From Planosporangium flavigriseum (lineage in GTDB: Bacteria > Actinomycetota > Actinomycetes > Mycobacteriales > Micromonosporaceae): a stretch of 64,000 bases of DNA. Positions 53,922-62,139 of the stretch are shown in pieces. The translations under genes and the position numbers were made by a program. Positions within the stretch are counted from its first letter, which is position 1, and every line of letters begins with the position of its first letter. Location of the stretch: the NCBI RefSeq assembly GCF_011947225.1, contig NZ_JAATVW010000022.1, positions 1-64,000 of the forward strand, given 5' to 3'. The notes beneath the pieces were generated by a model. The model was not told the DNA's origin. It was given only the letters and a program-made list of their open reading frames with translations, and did not search any database.

Positions 53922-55582
53922 TCGCCGCTCCGGATGGTGCACAGCAGCTGGTTCGAGGCGAGGTCGGCAACCTCGATCAGCCCATCCGGGCGTGGCACGG
54001 CAAGCCATGGTTGGCTCGGGTGCAAGGCCGGCTCGGCGACTCCGCCGGACCAGCGGGTCAGGACCCGGGTCTGAGTCGGCGAGACCAGGCGGACGATCAA
54101 GCCGCCGCTCGACAGGGTCACCAACCGCGGGCCGTCGATGGTGGCCAGGCCGACGACCTTCGCCCCGTCCGGCACCGTGACATGGTGGACGACGCCGGGC
54201 GGTGTGTAGATGTTCCATGTGGTGGCGTCCACGGTCCAGGCGCCGCTGTCGCCGGGGCCGAGCACGAGCTGAGCGTCGGCGGGGATATCGGCTCCGCGCG
54301 GCACGTCGCCGCGGATCGCGGTGTTGATGCGCCAGGCCATGCGCGGTTGGTCCACCTGCTGGCCGGGTGCGACGGCCGCGAAGGATTCCAGCAGAGGCGG
54401 ATCATCCGTGGACAGTCGCCACCAGACGCCACCGATCTCACACAACAGGTCTCCGGCGTGGAAGTACAGCGGCGACAGAGCCGGTTCCGCGGCTGCTTCG
54501 GCATCGCCGATCGACATGCCGATGGCAGCGAGCGGTACCGCGAGCTGGTGCAGCCGGCCGAGCGGCTTACCGATCACGACCGCCCGCAGCGTCTGGTCCA
54601 CGCAGGTCAGCACCACGAGCCGGCGGCCCAGCCAGGAGGCGCCCAAGACGGGACCGGGCAGCCGGTGTCGTCGCGGGCGTCCCGTCGGCACCGGGAACGA
54701 GACGATTTCGGCGGGGCCCTCGCCGCGGGCGACTAGGTACGGCCTGGTGCTTGGGAACAGCGGTGCCCGCAGCGGTCCGGCACCGGCGCTGGCAGGCACG
54801 GTGGCGCGTTGGAATCCGGCGCCACGCAGGACCCGCAGCGCGATGTCGTGATCGGGCAGGCTCAGGTCGATCCGGCGCTCGCCGACGGAGATCCGTACCG
54901 TGGTCGCGCCGTCGATGCCCCACTCCTGCTCGCGGCTGACCAATACCCGGTGGCGTTTGGATAGTTGGCCGGCCAGTTCGGGTCCAGTCAGCAGCCAGGC
55001 TTCATCCGCCGCATCGAGCTGTTCCATCCACTCCCGCACGGTCGCGGAGGTGGGCTCGGCGGCTCTGCGGGCGGCCAGCCACGCGTCGAGCTGTCCGGTC
55101 AGACCACCGTTCCGCCAGTAGCCCGGCCGCTCGCCCAACATTCCGACAACCAGTGAACGCCCCTGCGCGATGGCCCGGCGGTGCAGCACAACGAGCGCGG
55201 CGAGCTGGACCAGCCGGGTGGCCCCGAGTTGCGCGGGACCGGTGTCCACGAGCGCGGCAACCCGACCGCGCACCGCACTGCTCTGGAAGGCGGGCGCCAA
55301 ATACAGCAGTTCTCCAGTCGCGGCGCGGCGCACGAACTCCTCCGGCAGCTCCTGTGCGAGCAGCAGCTGAGAGGGCAGGAGCCGCTCGACATCGCCATGG
55401 CTGGTCAGTCCGGCGTACCCGTCCGGCTGCCCATGGCTGGCCGAGCTTCCGTCCGCACCGGACAAGAGCTTGTCGATGTGCCGCACCAGTGGGCCCATGG
55501 CGAGCGCGACATCGATGGTGAGAGTCGAAAGCGCCGGCGCCCAAGGGGCGAGCGACGCCGGGAGATCGGGGCGCTCAGACAT
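53918..55582 (-). CDS. VWA-like domain fused to beta-propeller (ternary system component)
   Basis: 554 aa from ATG 55582, which overlaps the bpX5 stop by 8 nt. The N-terminal half has a VWA-like core (RGRVAALVDTGPAQLGATRL, then QGRSLVVGMLGE) in which the metal site DxSxS is replaced by DTGPA, so metal binding may be lost. The C-terminal half is a propeller (RPYLVARGEGPAEIVSFPVP, VVGLATIDGPRLVTLSSGGL, HPSQPWLAVPRPDGLIEVAD). In the MoxR-vWA-bpX systems the VWA protein links the ATPase to the propeller sensor. Here both are one chain. Confidence 0.65.
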   Translation of the reverse strand: MSERPDLPASLAPWAPALSTLTIDVALAMGPLVRHIDKLLSGADGSSASHGQPDGYAGLTSHGDVERLLPSQLLLAQELPEEFVRRAATGELLYLAPAFQSSAVRGRVAALVDTGPAQLGATRLVQLAALVVLHRRAIAQGRSLVVGMLGERPGYWRNGGLTGQLDAWLAARRAAEPTSATVREWMEQLDAADEAWLLTGPELAGQLSKRHRVLVSREQEWGIDGATTVRISVGERRIDLSLPDHDIALRVLRGAGFQRATVPASAGAGPLRAPLFPSTRPYLVARGEGPAEIVSFPVPTGRPRRHRLPGPVLGASWLGRRLVVLTCVDQTLRAVVIGKPLGRLHQLAVPLAAIGMSIGDAEAAAEPALSPLYFHAGDLLCEIGGVWWRLSTDDPPLLESFAAVAPGQQVDQPRMAWRINTAIRGDVPRGADIPADAQLVLGPGDSGAWTVDATTWNIYTPPGVVHHVTVPDGAKVVGLATIDGPRLVTLSSGGLIVRLVSPTQTRVLTRWSGGVAEPALHPSQPWLAVPRPDGLIEVADLASNQLLCTIRSGE

Positions 55583-55988
55583 CAGGGTCCAGCCGTGCGG
55601 GATCGACCGGTTCCCGCGGCAGCGGACCGGCCAGGACCAGACCGGGCAGCAACGCGACCAGTCCCACCTGCTGGCCGACGAGTCGGCGCAGCGGCTCACG
55701 CAGCAGGTCGGCACACGGCCAGGGCTCGGTAAGCGTCGGTACCAGGACACCACCGTCCCAACCCAGGTAGACGGCTCCGTCTGCCCAGGGCAGCTCAGCG
55801 CGATCGCCGAGCACGATCAGCCAGCCCTGCTCTTGGCTGGCACAGACGCGAAGCTGGGCACCGGCCGCCACCCGGATCAGGGTGTCCGCCCGCAGTTCGG
55901 CCATGACCGCACCGGACGCGACGACGGCGGCGGCCGGCAGCGGCGCGTCGCGCCGGTGCCAGCGCAGGGTCAACGACGCCTGACTCAC
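55575..55988 (-). CDS. bpX5-domain protein
   Basis: A 137-aa protein whose ATG overlaps the MoxR stop by 4 nt. LTLRWHRRDAPLPAAAVVAS and WLIVLGDRAELPWADGAVYL, then PTLTEPWPCADLLREPLRRL, match my recollection of the bpX5 domain that accompanies MoxR-vWA-beta-propeller operons. It is soluble, without catalytic motif. Its position between ATPase and VWA-propeller genes, with overlaps on both sides, implies a tight stoichiometric complex. Confidence 0.7.
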   Translation of the reverse strand: MSQASLTLRWHRRDAPLPAAAVVASGAVMAELRADTLIRVAAGAQLRVCASQEQGWLIVLGDRAELPWADGAVYLGWDGGVLVPTLTEPWPCADLLREPLRRLVGQQVGLVALLPGLVLAGPLPREPVDPARLDPDV

Positions 55989-57172
55989 CGCTGGATCGCG
56001 GCGACCAGGAGGCCGCGCATGTCTTGGAGCGCCTGCGGAGCATCAGCAAGGACGAACCCCGCGTCGATCTCCCGCAGAGTAGCTTCAATGCGCATCCGGT
56101 CATCGCGCTCCGGCGGTCCGGCGCTCAGTTCGTCGAGCAGCCGCCGGCCCGTCTCGACCAGTCGGGCCGCCCGGGCTTGCGGGCCACGGGCGAACTCCTC
56201 CGCGGCGAACACCAAGCTGGTGTTCCGTGCCTGCGCCACCAGATCCGACAGTACGTCCCGCGCCAGAGCTTGGGCGTCGGGGGTCGGCGCGATCAGCGGC
56301 AGTACCCAGAGGTCGTCACCGCTCGCCACGGTGCGCCCATCCAGCGCCGCTGCGGCCGCCACGAGCCGCTGCGAACGCACAGCCCGGCGGTCGCTGAGCG
56401 GCACACCCGCCTGACGCAGCCGGCGAATCGCGGTACCCAACAGGCCGCGTACACCGCTCAGGTCACATCCGCGAGCTGCCTCGGTGAGCCGATCCAGCGC
56501 TGGCAGCAGCGACCCCGGAGGATCCACCGGGCGGCTGCCCGCAGCCCAGCCCACCTCCAACAGTTCGTCGAGTTGCGCGTCCGGCACGGGGGTGACGAAG
56601 ATGCGCGCCAAGAAACGGTCCGCGAACGCCGCGAGCGCGGGATCGTCGGGCAGGGTGTTGGCGGCGCCGACGCAGACCCGCAACGGGCACGACAGGAGAG
56701 TTGATCCCCGCCGGAACACCCGTTCGTTCAAGATGCCCAACAGGGTGTTGAGCACCGCGGTCGAACCGAGGAACACCTCATCGAGGAACGCCACCTCCGC
56801 CTCGGGCAGCATGCCGGCGGTCTCGAACTCCACCACGCCGTCACGCAGTCGACGCAGGTCGACAGAGCCGAAGATCTCGTTCGGCTCGGTGAACCGACCG
56901 AGCAGGTACTCGAAATACCGCCCGCCGAGCTGACCAGCCGTCCGTCGTACCGCCTCGGACTTGGCGGTGCCCGGCGCGCCTATAACAAGCAGGTGCTCGC
57001 CGGCGACGGCGCACAACACGACTACCTCGGCGGCCACTTCCCGGTCGACAAGACCGACTCGTGCCAGAGTGACCGCTTCCCGAAGGGCGGTCGCATCCGA
57101 CGACAGGGCATGAGGCTGCGTGGAGATCTTTTGCACCGGCGAAGTGTACGAAGCCGAGTTCGATGCCCGCAT
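55985..57172 (-). CDS. MoxR-family AAA+ ATPase of the ternary system
   Basis: 395 aa from ATG 57172, supported by GGAG 8 nt upstream; GTG 57136 is an alternative. Walker A is IGAPGTAKSEAVRRT, Walker B is VAFLDEVFLGSTAVLNTLLG, and sensor 1 is CVGAANTLPDDPALAAFADRF. An RavA-like lid follows with SGVRGLLGTAIRRLRQAGVP. It opens a four-gene operon (MoxR, bpX5, VWA-propeller, bpX6) whose genes all overlap. The ATPase is expected to remodel a target after the propeller proteins sense a signal, in a predicted conflict or immunity role. Confidence 0.88.
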   Translation of the reverse strand: MRASNSASYTSPVQKISTQPHALSSDATALREAVTLARVGLVDREVAAEVVVLCAVAGEHLLVIGAPGTAKSEAVRRTAGQLGGRYFEYLLGRFTEPNEIFGSVDLRRLRDGVVEFETAGMLPEAEVAFLDEVFLGSTAVLNTLLGILNERVFRRGSTLLSCPLRVCVGAANTLPDDPALAAFADRFLARIFVTPVPDAQLDELLEVGWAAGSRPVDPPGSLLPALDRLTEAARGCDLSGVRGLLGTAIRRLRQAGVPLSDRRAVRSQRLVAAAAALDGRTVASGDDLWVLPLIAPTPDAQALARDVLSDLVAQARNTSLVFAAEEFARGPQARAARLVETGRRLLDELSAGPPERDDRMRIEATLREIDAGFVLADAPQALQDMRGLLVAAIQR

Positions 57173-57476
57173 CCCCGTTACTCCGCGTGACCACCGCCCG
57201 CCGACTCCGTCGCCGTACCGGTACCGGCACGGTCTCATCCGGCGGGTAGTGGCGGGTGCCGGCAATCGCGGTGTGTACCGCTTCGTCGGAAGGGACGGAC
57301 GTCTAGTGGCGTTCAGGAGCGACTTCGGCTAGATGCTCTTATCGCCGACTTCGCCTGTACTGAGGTCGAGGCGTCGCTCGACGCGTTCCACAGCCCATCC
57401 GGCACGATCCACGGAGGCTGTTCACCTTTCCCCATGCCCGCACCGACTACCCCGGGCTGGCTGGCCAACCGCATGC
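57173..57476. other. 304-nt intergenic region
   Basis: This lies between the MoxR start and the end of the cation efflux gene, both minus strand, so it contains the promoter of the ternary system. I see no certain -10/-35. A 70-aa plus-strand frame ending at 57332 overlaps the MoxR start and is not supported. Confidence 0.4.
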
Positions 57477-58454
57477 TCAGTCATCGGTTTGGGTTTGGTC
57501 GTGCCGGGACGGCGTGGGGTCCAGGAACACGTACTGCACCGCCCAGTACCGCGCGCGCAGACGCTCTTCGGCCCTGTCGGCGACCCGCTCGATGTCCGCC
57601 GCGGAGTACTCGTCCGCGAAGTTCACTTTCGCGGCGACCAGAATGTTGCTGGGGCCGATCACCACGGCGACGAAGACGGGTATCGCCTGCACTCCGGGCA
57701 GCGATTCGAGTTCCCTGCGCAGTGCGTCCCGTAGCCGAGGTGACACCGTCTGCCCGGTGAGCAGGGACAGGTTCGTCCGGGCCAGGATCATCGCCACGAC
57801 GACGAGTAGAGCGCCGACCGCTATGGATGCGACTCCGTCCCATACGGCGTTCCCGGTCACCTGCCACAGCGCCAGCCCCGCCCCGGCAATCGCGATTCCG
57901 ATCATCGCAGCGGCGTCCTCGAAGATCACCGCCTTGACTGGGGTGTCCGCTGTCACGCGCAGCAGGGTGAGCAGCGGCAACCGCGTCCTTAGGGCCCTTC
58001 TGCGCGCCTGCCACAGGCCACGCAGAAGTGACCCGCCTTCCATCAGAAAGGCCAAGACCAGGATGGCGTACGCGACGAGCGGGCTCCCCGGCTCTGGGGC
58101 TTCGCCGTGCAGCAGCGCGCTGACTCCCCTGGTGATCGAGAAACCCGCCCCGGCGCCGAAGGTGGCCAGCGCGGCGAGGAACGCCCACAGGTAGGTCTCC
58201 CGTCCGTACCCGAATGGATGGCCGATGTCGGGGCCTCGCCCGCCGCGGCGGGCCGCGATGAGCAGGAAGATCTCGGTGACGGTGTCGGCGACGGAGTGCG
58301 CCGCTTCCGCCTGCATGGCGGTTGACCCGCTGATGGCGCCACCGATGGCCTTGGCGAGTGCGACGGCCAGGTTGGTGACCCCAGCCACGATCACCGTCAC
58401 CGCGCTCTCGGTCCCGGCGTGCTGTCGTTTGACGAACCGGTCGGCGCCGCTCAC
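57477..58454 (-). CDS. cation diffusion facilitator family transporter
   Basis: 325 aa from GTG 58454 (SGADRFVKRQHAGTESAVTV). Six transmembrane helices with the metal sites in helix 2 (EAAHSVADTVTEIFLL, a H-x3-D pair) and helix 5 (FEDAAAMIGIAIAGAG, here E-D in place of the usual H-x3-D), then a C-terminal cytoplasmic domain (SLPGVQAIPVFVAVVIGPSN, then VNFADEYSAADIERVADRAE). It should export Zn2+, Mn2+ or Fe2+ from the cytoplasm. It stands alone. Confidence 0.88.
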   Translation of the reverse strand: MSGADRFVKRQHAGTESAVTVIVAGVTNLAVALAKAIGGAISGSTAMQAEAAHSVADTVTEIFLLIAARRGGRGPDIGHPFGYGRETYLWAFLAALATFGAGAGFSITRGVSALLHGEAPEPGSPLVAYAILVLAFLMEGGSLLRGLWQARRRALRTRLPLLTLLRVTADTPVKAVIFEDAAAMIGIAIAGAGLALWQVTGNAVWDGVASIAVGALLVVVAMILARTNLSLLTGQTVSPRLRDALRRELESLPGVQAIPVFVAVVIGPSNILVAAKVNFADEYSAADIERVADRAEERLRARYWAVQYVFLDPTPSRHDQTQTDD

Positions 58455-58622
58455 AAAGAGCAGCCTACGGACGACGGGGATCGGCGGCACAAAGAGGTGA
58501 TTCGGCGACTGGTCGACGGATCCGGAGGAATTTGGCCTCAACGCTGTCTACAGTCGACTGTCTCTAATAGATAAATGAGCGCTTCGTGTTACAAGATATT
58601 GGCGGCGGTCGCCCCTGGCCCG

Positions 58623-58674
58623 GCGATCGTGGTCACTTGGCGGCCCGGTCGCACCGCCAAGTGACCACGATCGC
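58623..58674. repeat. perfect inverted repeat, 21-bp arms
   Basis: GCGATCGTGGTCACTTGGCGG (58623-58643, first 20 bases identical in complement order) pairs base for base with 58654-58674 across a 10-nt loop. It lies 13 nt downstream of the amidohydrolase stop on the minus strand. There is no T-run. It may be a terminator hairpin or a dispersed repeat of this genome. Confidence 0.8.
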
Positions 58675-58687
58675 TCAGGTATTTCGT

Positions 58688-59695
58688 CTAGGTGCGGGTC
58701 CGGCCCAGCCTCGCACGCGCGTCGGCGACGTCCATGCCGTGCAGGCGCAGCAGGTTCTCGCCCAGGATCTTCCGCTTGGCCTGGTCGGTCAGCTGCGGGT
58801 ACCCGTACCCGTCGCACAGGTCCTGCGGGATCTGGAAGTCCATGAACGCCCGCAGTGCCCACTGTGGATGGAAAATCGGCGCCTCCGAGCCGTACACGAT
58901 CTTGTCCTCGCCGCACCAGAACAGCAGCTTGCCAAGGATCTCGGCGAACATGCGGGGCGCCCGGACCAAGAAGTTGATCGTCGCGGCCAGCGAGGCGTAC
59001 AGGTTGGGGTACCGGATGAGCTGCCAGCACGTCTCGTCGAGGAACGGCAGCCCGACGTGGTAGATGATGAAGTTGAGGTCGGGGAAGTTGGCCGCCGCCC
59101 CGTCCATGTCCCAGGTCTGGGTGTGCTCGATCGGCTGCGGCCCGAGCGGGACGCCCTTGTGTACGCCGATCAGGTTGACGCCCAGCTCCTGCGCCTTCTC
59201 GAAGATGGGGAACGCGACCCGCGGGTCGTCCATGCGCCACGGGTACGGCGAGCCGTAGTCGTACCGTACGTTGTAGAACTTGAACGCCCTGGCGCCGAAC
59301 TCGCCGACCTGGCGCTCCATCAGGTCCAGCGCCTTGCGGCCCTCGAGGGGGTTGACCGAGCCCCAGAAGACGGTCCGGTCGGGGTCCCGGCTGGCGAGCT
59401 CGGCGCAGCTCTCCCAGGGTGACAGGCCGTCGTGGTACAGGTCCGTCAGTGGCAGCGGCATCGCCACCAGCATGTCGGTGTCCGACTCGTCGTAGACCAT
59501 CTTCCGGATGTCGGAGACCGTCCACTGGCGCAGGAACTCCTCGGGCGGCAGGTGCGGCTCGCCGTCCGGGGTCAGGGTGTTGTGGAACGCGTACAGGTGG
59601 TTGGAGAACATCTCGCCCGGCGTACCGAACGCGTTCTTGGACTCGAAGTTGAACACGTGCGCGACGCCGTCGAAGACGAAGACATCATCGATCAC
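58688..59695 (-). CDS. amidohydrolase (ACMSD-like, Amidohydro_2 family)
   Basis: A 335-aa TIM-barrel metal hydrolase or decarboxylase. FVFDGVAHVFNFESKNAFG is the N-terminal strand (the usual H-x-H is here AHVF), followed by FKFYNVRYDYGSPYPWRMDD, LIGVHKGVPLGPQ (His), NFIIYHVGLPFLDET (His) and IVYGSEAPIFHP (the GSD-type strand with E for D). It is preceded by a DUF59 gene 6 nt away. From memory, an amidohydrolase and a DUF59 protein like these accompany propane/acetone monooxygenase operons (mimABCD/prmABCD) and help mature the diiron enzyme, but no monooxygenase gene is present here. Confidence 0.85.
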   Translation of the reverse strand: MIDDVFVFDGVAHVFNFESKNAFGTPGEMFSNHLYAFHNTLTPDGEPHLPPEEFLRQWTVSDIRKMVYDESDTDMLVAMPLPLTDLYHDGLSPWESCAELASRDPDRTVFWGSVNPLEGRKALDLMERQVGEFGARAFKFYNVRYDYGSPYPWRMDDPRVAFPIFEKAQELGVNLIGVHKGVPLGPQPIEHTQTWDMDGAAANFPDLNFIIYHVGLPFLDETCWQLIRYPNLYASLAATINFLVRAPRMFAEILGKLLFWCGEDKIVYGSEAPIFHPQWALRAFMDFQIPQDLCDGYGYPQLTDQAKRKILGENLLRLHGMDVADARARLGRTRT

Positions 59696-59701
59696 GACTG
59701 T

Positions 59702-60073
59702 TCACTCCTTCCCGAGTGAGTGTGCGGCGATGTACCCATCCCGGTCGGGTACCGCCGCAGGGGGAGGCAGGAAGCGAAGGACCCGCACGGCTTTCTCGGA
59801 CAGCCGGTCGGTGGTCCACGCCTCGTCCCACACGATCTCCACCTCGGCGTGGCTGATCCCGGGCTGGGCGAGGATCCGGTCCTTCACGTCGGTCAGCACC
59901 CTGGCAGCGAACGGACACCACCCCGAGGTGAGCAGCAGCTCCACCCGGGCTCGGCCCTGGTCGACGTGGACTGACCGCACCAGCCCCATGTCGATGACCG
60001 AGATGCCCTTCTCCTGACAGCAGGGGTCGTACACGTCGGCGAGCGCGTCCCGCGCCCAGGTCGGTACGGACAT
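59702..60073 (-). CDS. DUF59/MIP18-family Fe-S maturation protein
   Basis: A 123-aa protein: CQEKGISVIDMGLVRSVHVD, then RVELLLTSGWCPFAARVLTD and PGISHAEVEIVWDEAWTTDR. This is the MIP18 (PaaD-type) fold with the conserved Cys in GWCP and the final VWDEAW. Family members help assemble metal centres, including diiron monooxygenases. It forms a two-gene unit with the amidohydrolase and is divergent from an IclR regulator gene that may control it. Confidence 0.88.
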   Translation of the reverse strand: MSVPTWARDALADVYDPCCQEKGISVIDMGLVRSVHVDQGRARVELLLTSGWCPFAARVLTDVKDRILAQPGISHAEVEIVWDEAWTTDRLSEKAVRVLRFLPPPAAVPDRDGYIAAHSLGKE

Positions 60074-60153
60074 ACGTCGATCGTCGGGTCCGCTTGACGC
60101 ACGTGGAACCCCGTACTTTTCAAATGCCTGCGGCTGGCCACATGCTGGTATCC

Positions 60154-60936
60154 ATGCGGTCGGAGCCCATCGACTTCGTCCAGAGCGTGTCGCGGGCGCT
60201 GCGCGTGCTCGAACAGGTCGCGCAGGCCGAGCGCCCGCTGCCGGTCAAGGTGATCGCGCGCCGGTGCGGACTCAACCTGTCGACCGCGTATCACCTCGTC
60301 CGTACCCTGTGTTACGAGGGTTACCTGATCCGCCAGTTCGACGGTACGTACGCGCTCGGATCACGACTGGCCGAGCGCTTCCATGAGCTGGTCGGCTCGT
60401 TCCAGCGCCCGCCGTCGGCAGCGGCCGTCCTGCGGCACCTGGCGTCGGTCGGCGGACATACGGCGTACCTCGCCCGCATCGCAGGCGACCGAATGGTGGT
60501 CGTGGACGTGGTGGAGGGTCCGCGCTCGCCGTGGCTCGAAGACCTGCAGGTCGGTCTGGAGACCGCCGCGCACGCCACCGCGCTCGGCAAGGCGCTGCTG
60601 ACCACGCTGCCCAGACGGGCACTGCGCCGGATCCTGTCGGCGCAGGGGATGCGCCGGTTCACCCGCAACACTCTGACGGATGTCGCGGCGGTCGAGGCCG
60701 AACTGCGACAGCTTCGCCCCGGGAACGTGGTGATCGAGCGCGGTCAGTTCCGCGACGATGTCGCCTGCGCCAGCGTCGTCACCCCGGCCGACGACCCGGT
60801 CGGCTGGTGGGCCGTGGGCGTGTCGACCCGCGGGCTGGACCTGCCCGATCGGCTGCTGACCCACCTGCGGGGCGCCGCCGCCGACCTGTGCCGGCCGATC
60901 GGTGATGCGGGCTGCCGGCGACCACCAAGATCTTAG
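60154..60936 (+). CDS. IclR-family transcriptional regulator
   Basis: About 260 aa from ATG 60154; ATG 60124 is in frame too, and neither has a clear ribosome binding site. The N-terminal winged helix is QSVSRALRVLEQVAQAERPL followed by KVIARRCGLNLSTAYHLVRT. The C-terminal effector domain has GHTAYLARIAGDRMVVVDVV, AHATALGKALLTTLPRRAL and WWAVGVSTRGLDLPD. It is divergent from the DUF59/amidohydrolase unit with an 80-nt gap and is the natural candidate regulator of that unit. Confidence 0.9.
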   Translation: MRSEPIDFVQSVSRALRVLEQVAQAERPLPVKVIARRCGLNLSTAYHLVRTLCYEGYLIRQFDGTYALGSRLAERFHELVGSFQRPPSAAAVLRHLASVGGHTAYLARIAGDRMVVVDVVEGPRSPWLEDLQVGLETAAHATALGKALLTTLPRRALRRILSAQGMRRFTRNTLTDVAAVEAELRQLRPGNVVIERGQFRDDVACASVVTPADDPVGWWAVGVSTRGLDLPDRLLTHLRGAAADLCRPIGDAGCRRPPRS

Positions 60937-61102
60937 GAAGCTTTGCGGGTTGTCGTGCCTGTCACAGCTCGAGACGTAGTGGACGGCTCGATCAACCTCC
61001 ATTTGCAGTCCGCAGCCGAGGCTGCGCGCAGCTGCCAATCAACTCAATGAGCAGTCAGCCGTGGCGTGTTGGTGCGCACGGGCGGTACACCAGGGTGGGT
61101 CA

Positions 61103-61981
61103 TCACGAGCGGCCAGCGGCGTGGTGGACGATGCCCACCGGGCAGGCGGCGTGGTGCAGCACGGCCTGGCTGACCGAACCCAGCAGCAGGCCGGTGAACC
61201 CGCCTCGACCGCGGGAGCCGACGACGGCCAGTTGGGCCCGCTCGGTGGCGTCGATGAGGGCCCGACGGGTGTGGCCGTGGACCAGTTGCCGCCGCACTGG
61301 CACGTCGGGGTACTTGTCGCGCCAGCCGGCGAGAGCCTCGGCCAGTACCCGTTCCTCCTCGGCCTCCACCATGCCTGCGTCGTAGACCAGCGGCAGCATG
61401 TCGCCCGGCTCGGTCCGTACGGGGTGGGTCCAGGCGTGCAGGGCGGTCAGGACGACGCCCCGCAGCGCCGCCTCCTCGAACGCGAACCCGACGGCGGGCT
61501 CGTTGGCCGGTGAACCGTCGACGCCGACCAGGACGTCACCGCCTGCGTCGGTGCGTCCACGGGCGACCAGAACCGGGCATGCGGCGTGCGCGGCCAGCTG
61601 GACAGCCACGGATCCAACCAGCAACCCGGTGAAGCCACCGAGCCCGCGGTCGCCGACGACGACCAGTGACGCGGTGCGCGAGTGCTCGATCAGCGTCGGC
61701 GCGGGGGCACTGACGATCGCCTCGCCGGTCACGTCCACCGACGGCGCGGTGGCATGGGCCCGCTCGACCGCTTCGCGCACGACCCGCTCCGCGTCGTGGC
61801 GCAGCGCGTCGTCGGACAGGCTCACCGGAGCACCGCCGGGTGGGGCGGCGACGTACGGCCACAGGTAGGCGTAGACCACGCGCAACGGGAGGTCACGGAG
61901 GGCGGCCTCGCGCGCGGCGAGATCGACCGCCGCCAGGCTGCGGGTGGAGCCGTCAGCGCCGACCACGACCGAGTTCTTCAT
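61103..61981 (-). CDS. universal stress protein, two USP domains
   Basis: A 292-aa tandem USP. Domain 1 starts SVVVGADGSTRSLAAVDLAA and ends in VVVGDRGLGGFTGLLVGSVA. Domain 2 starts VLVGVDGSPANEPAVGFAFE and ends in AVVGSRGRGGFTGLLLGSVS. Both have the ATP-binding G-x2-G-x9-GS pattern. Such proteins are common in dormancy and hypoxia regulons of actinomycetes. It overlaps a 45-aa membrane peptide gene by 4 nt and belongs to the same transcript as the next USP. Confidence 0.93.
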   Translation of the reverse strand: MKNSVVVGADGSTRSLAAVDLAAREAALRDLPLRVVYAYLWPYVAAPPGGAPVSLSDDALRHDAERVVREAVERAHATAPSVDVTGEAIVSAPAPTLIEHSRTASLVVVGDRGLGGFTGLLVGSVAVQLAAHAACPVLVARGRTDAGGDVLVGVDGSPANEPAVGFAFEEAALRGVVLTALHAWTHPVRTEPGDMLPLVYDAGMVEAEEERVLAEALAGWRDKYPDVPVRRQLVHGHTRRALIDATERAQLAVVGSRGRGGFTGLLLGSVSQAVLHHAACPVGIVHHAAGRS

Positions 61982-62115
61982 CGCCTGCCTCCGTTCGGGT
62001 GGCGGTGGGCGCGGACGGTACCGACGATCAGCGCTGCAGCCAGGGCGACCATCGCGATGATCAAGACCGCGAGCAGCACGGGCGAACCGTAGAACCAGGA
62101 GATCTCCGGGAACAT
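61978..62115 (-). CDS. 45-aa single-pass membrane protein
   Basis: ATG 62115 follows GGGAGG (10 nt) and encodes FPEISWFYGSPVLLAVLIIA then MVALAAALIVGTVRAHRHPN, with one transmembrane helix and a basic tail. Its TGA overlaps the ATG of the downstream USP gene (ATGA). Size, overlap and ribosome binding site together support a real gene that is too short for ordinary prediction. It may tether the USPs or a stress complex to the membrane (inference). Confidence 0.75.
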   Translation of the reverse strand: MFPEISWFYGSPVLLAVLIIAMVALAAALIVGTVRAHRHPNGGRR

Positions 62116-62139
62116 CGCGCCTACACCTCCCTTCTCAGC

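Noticed and set aside
57120-57332. 70-aa plus-strand ORF overlapping the MoxR start
   Set aside because: No ribosome binding site, antisense to the MoxR N-terminus and no family resemblance.
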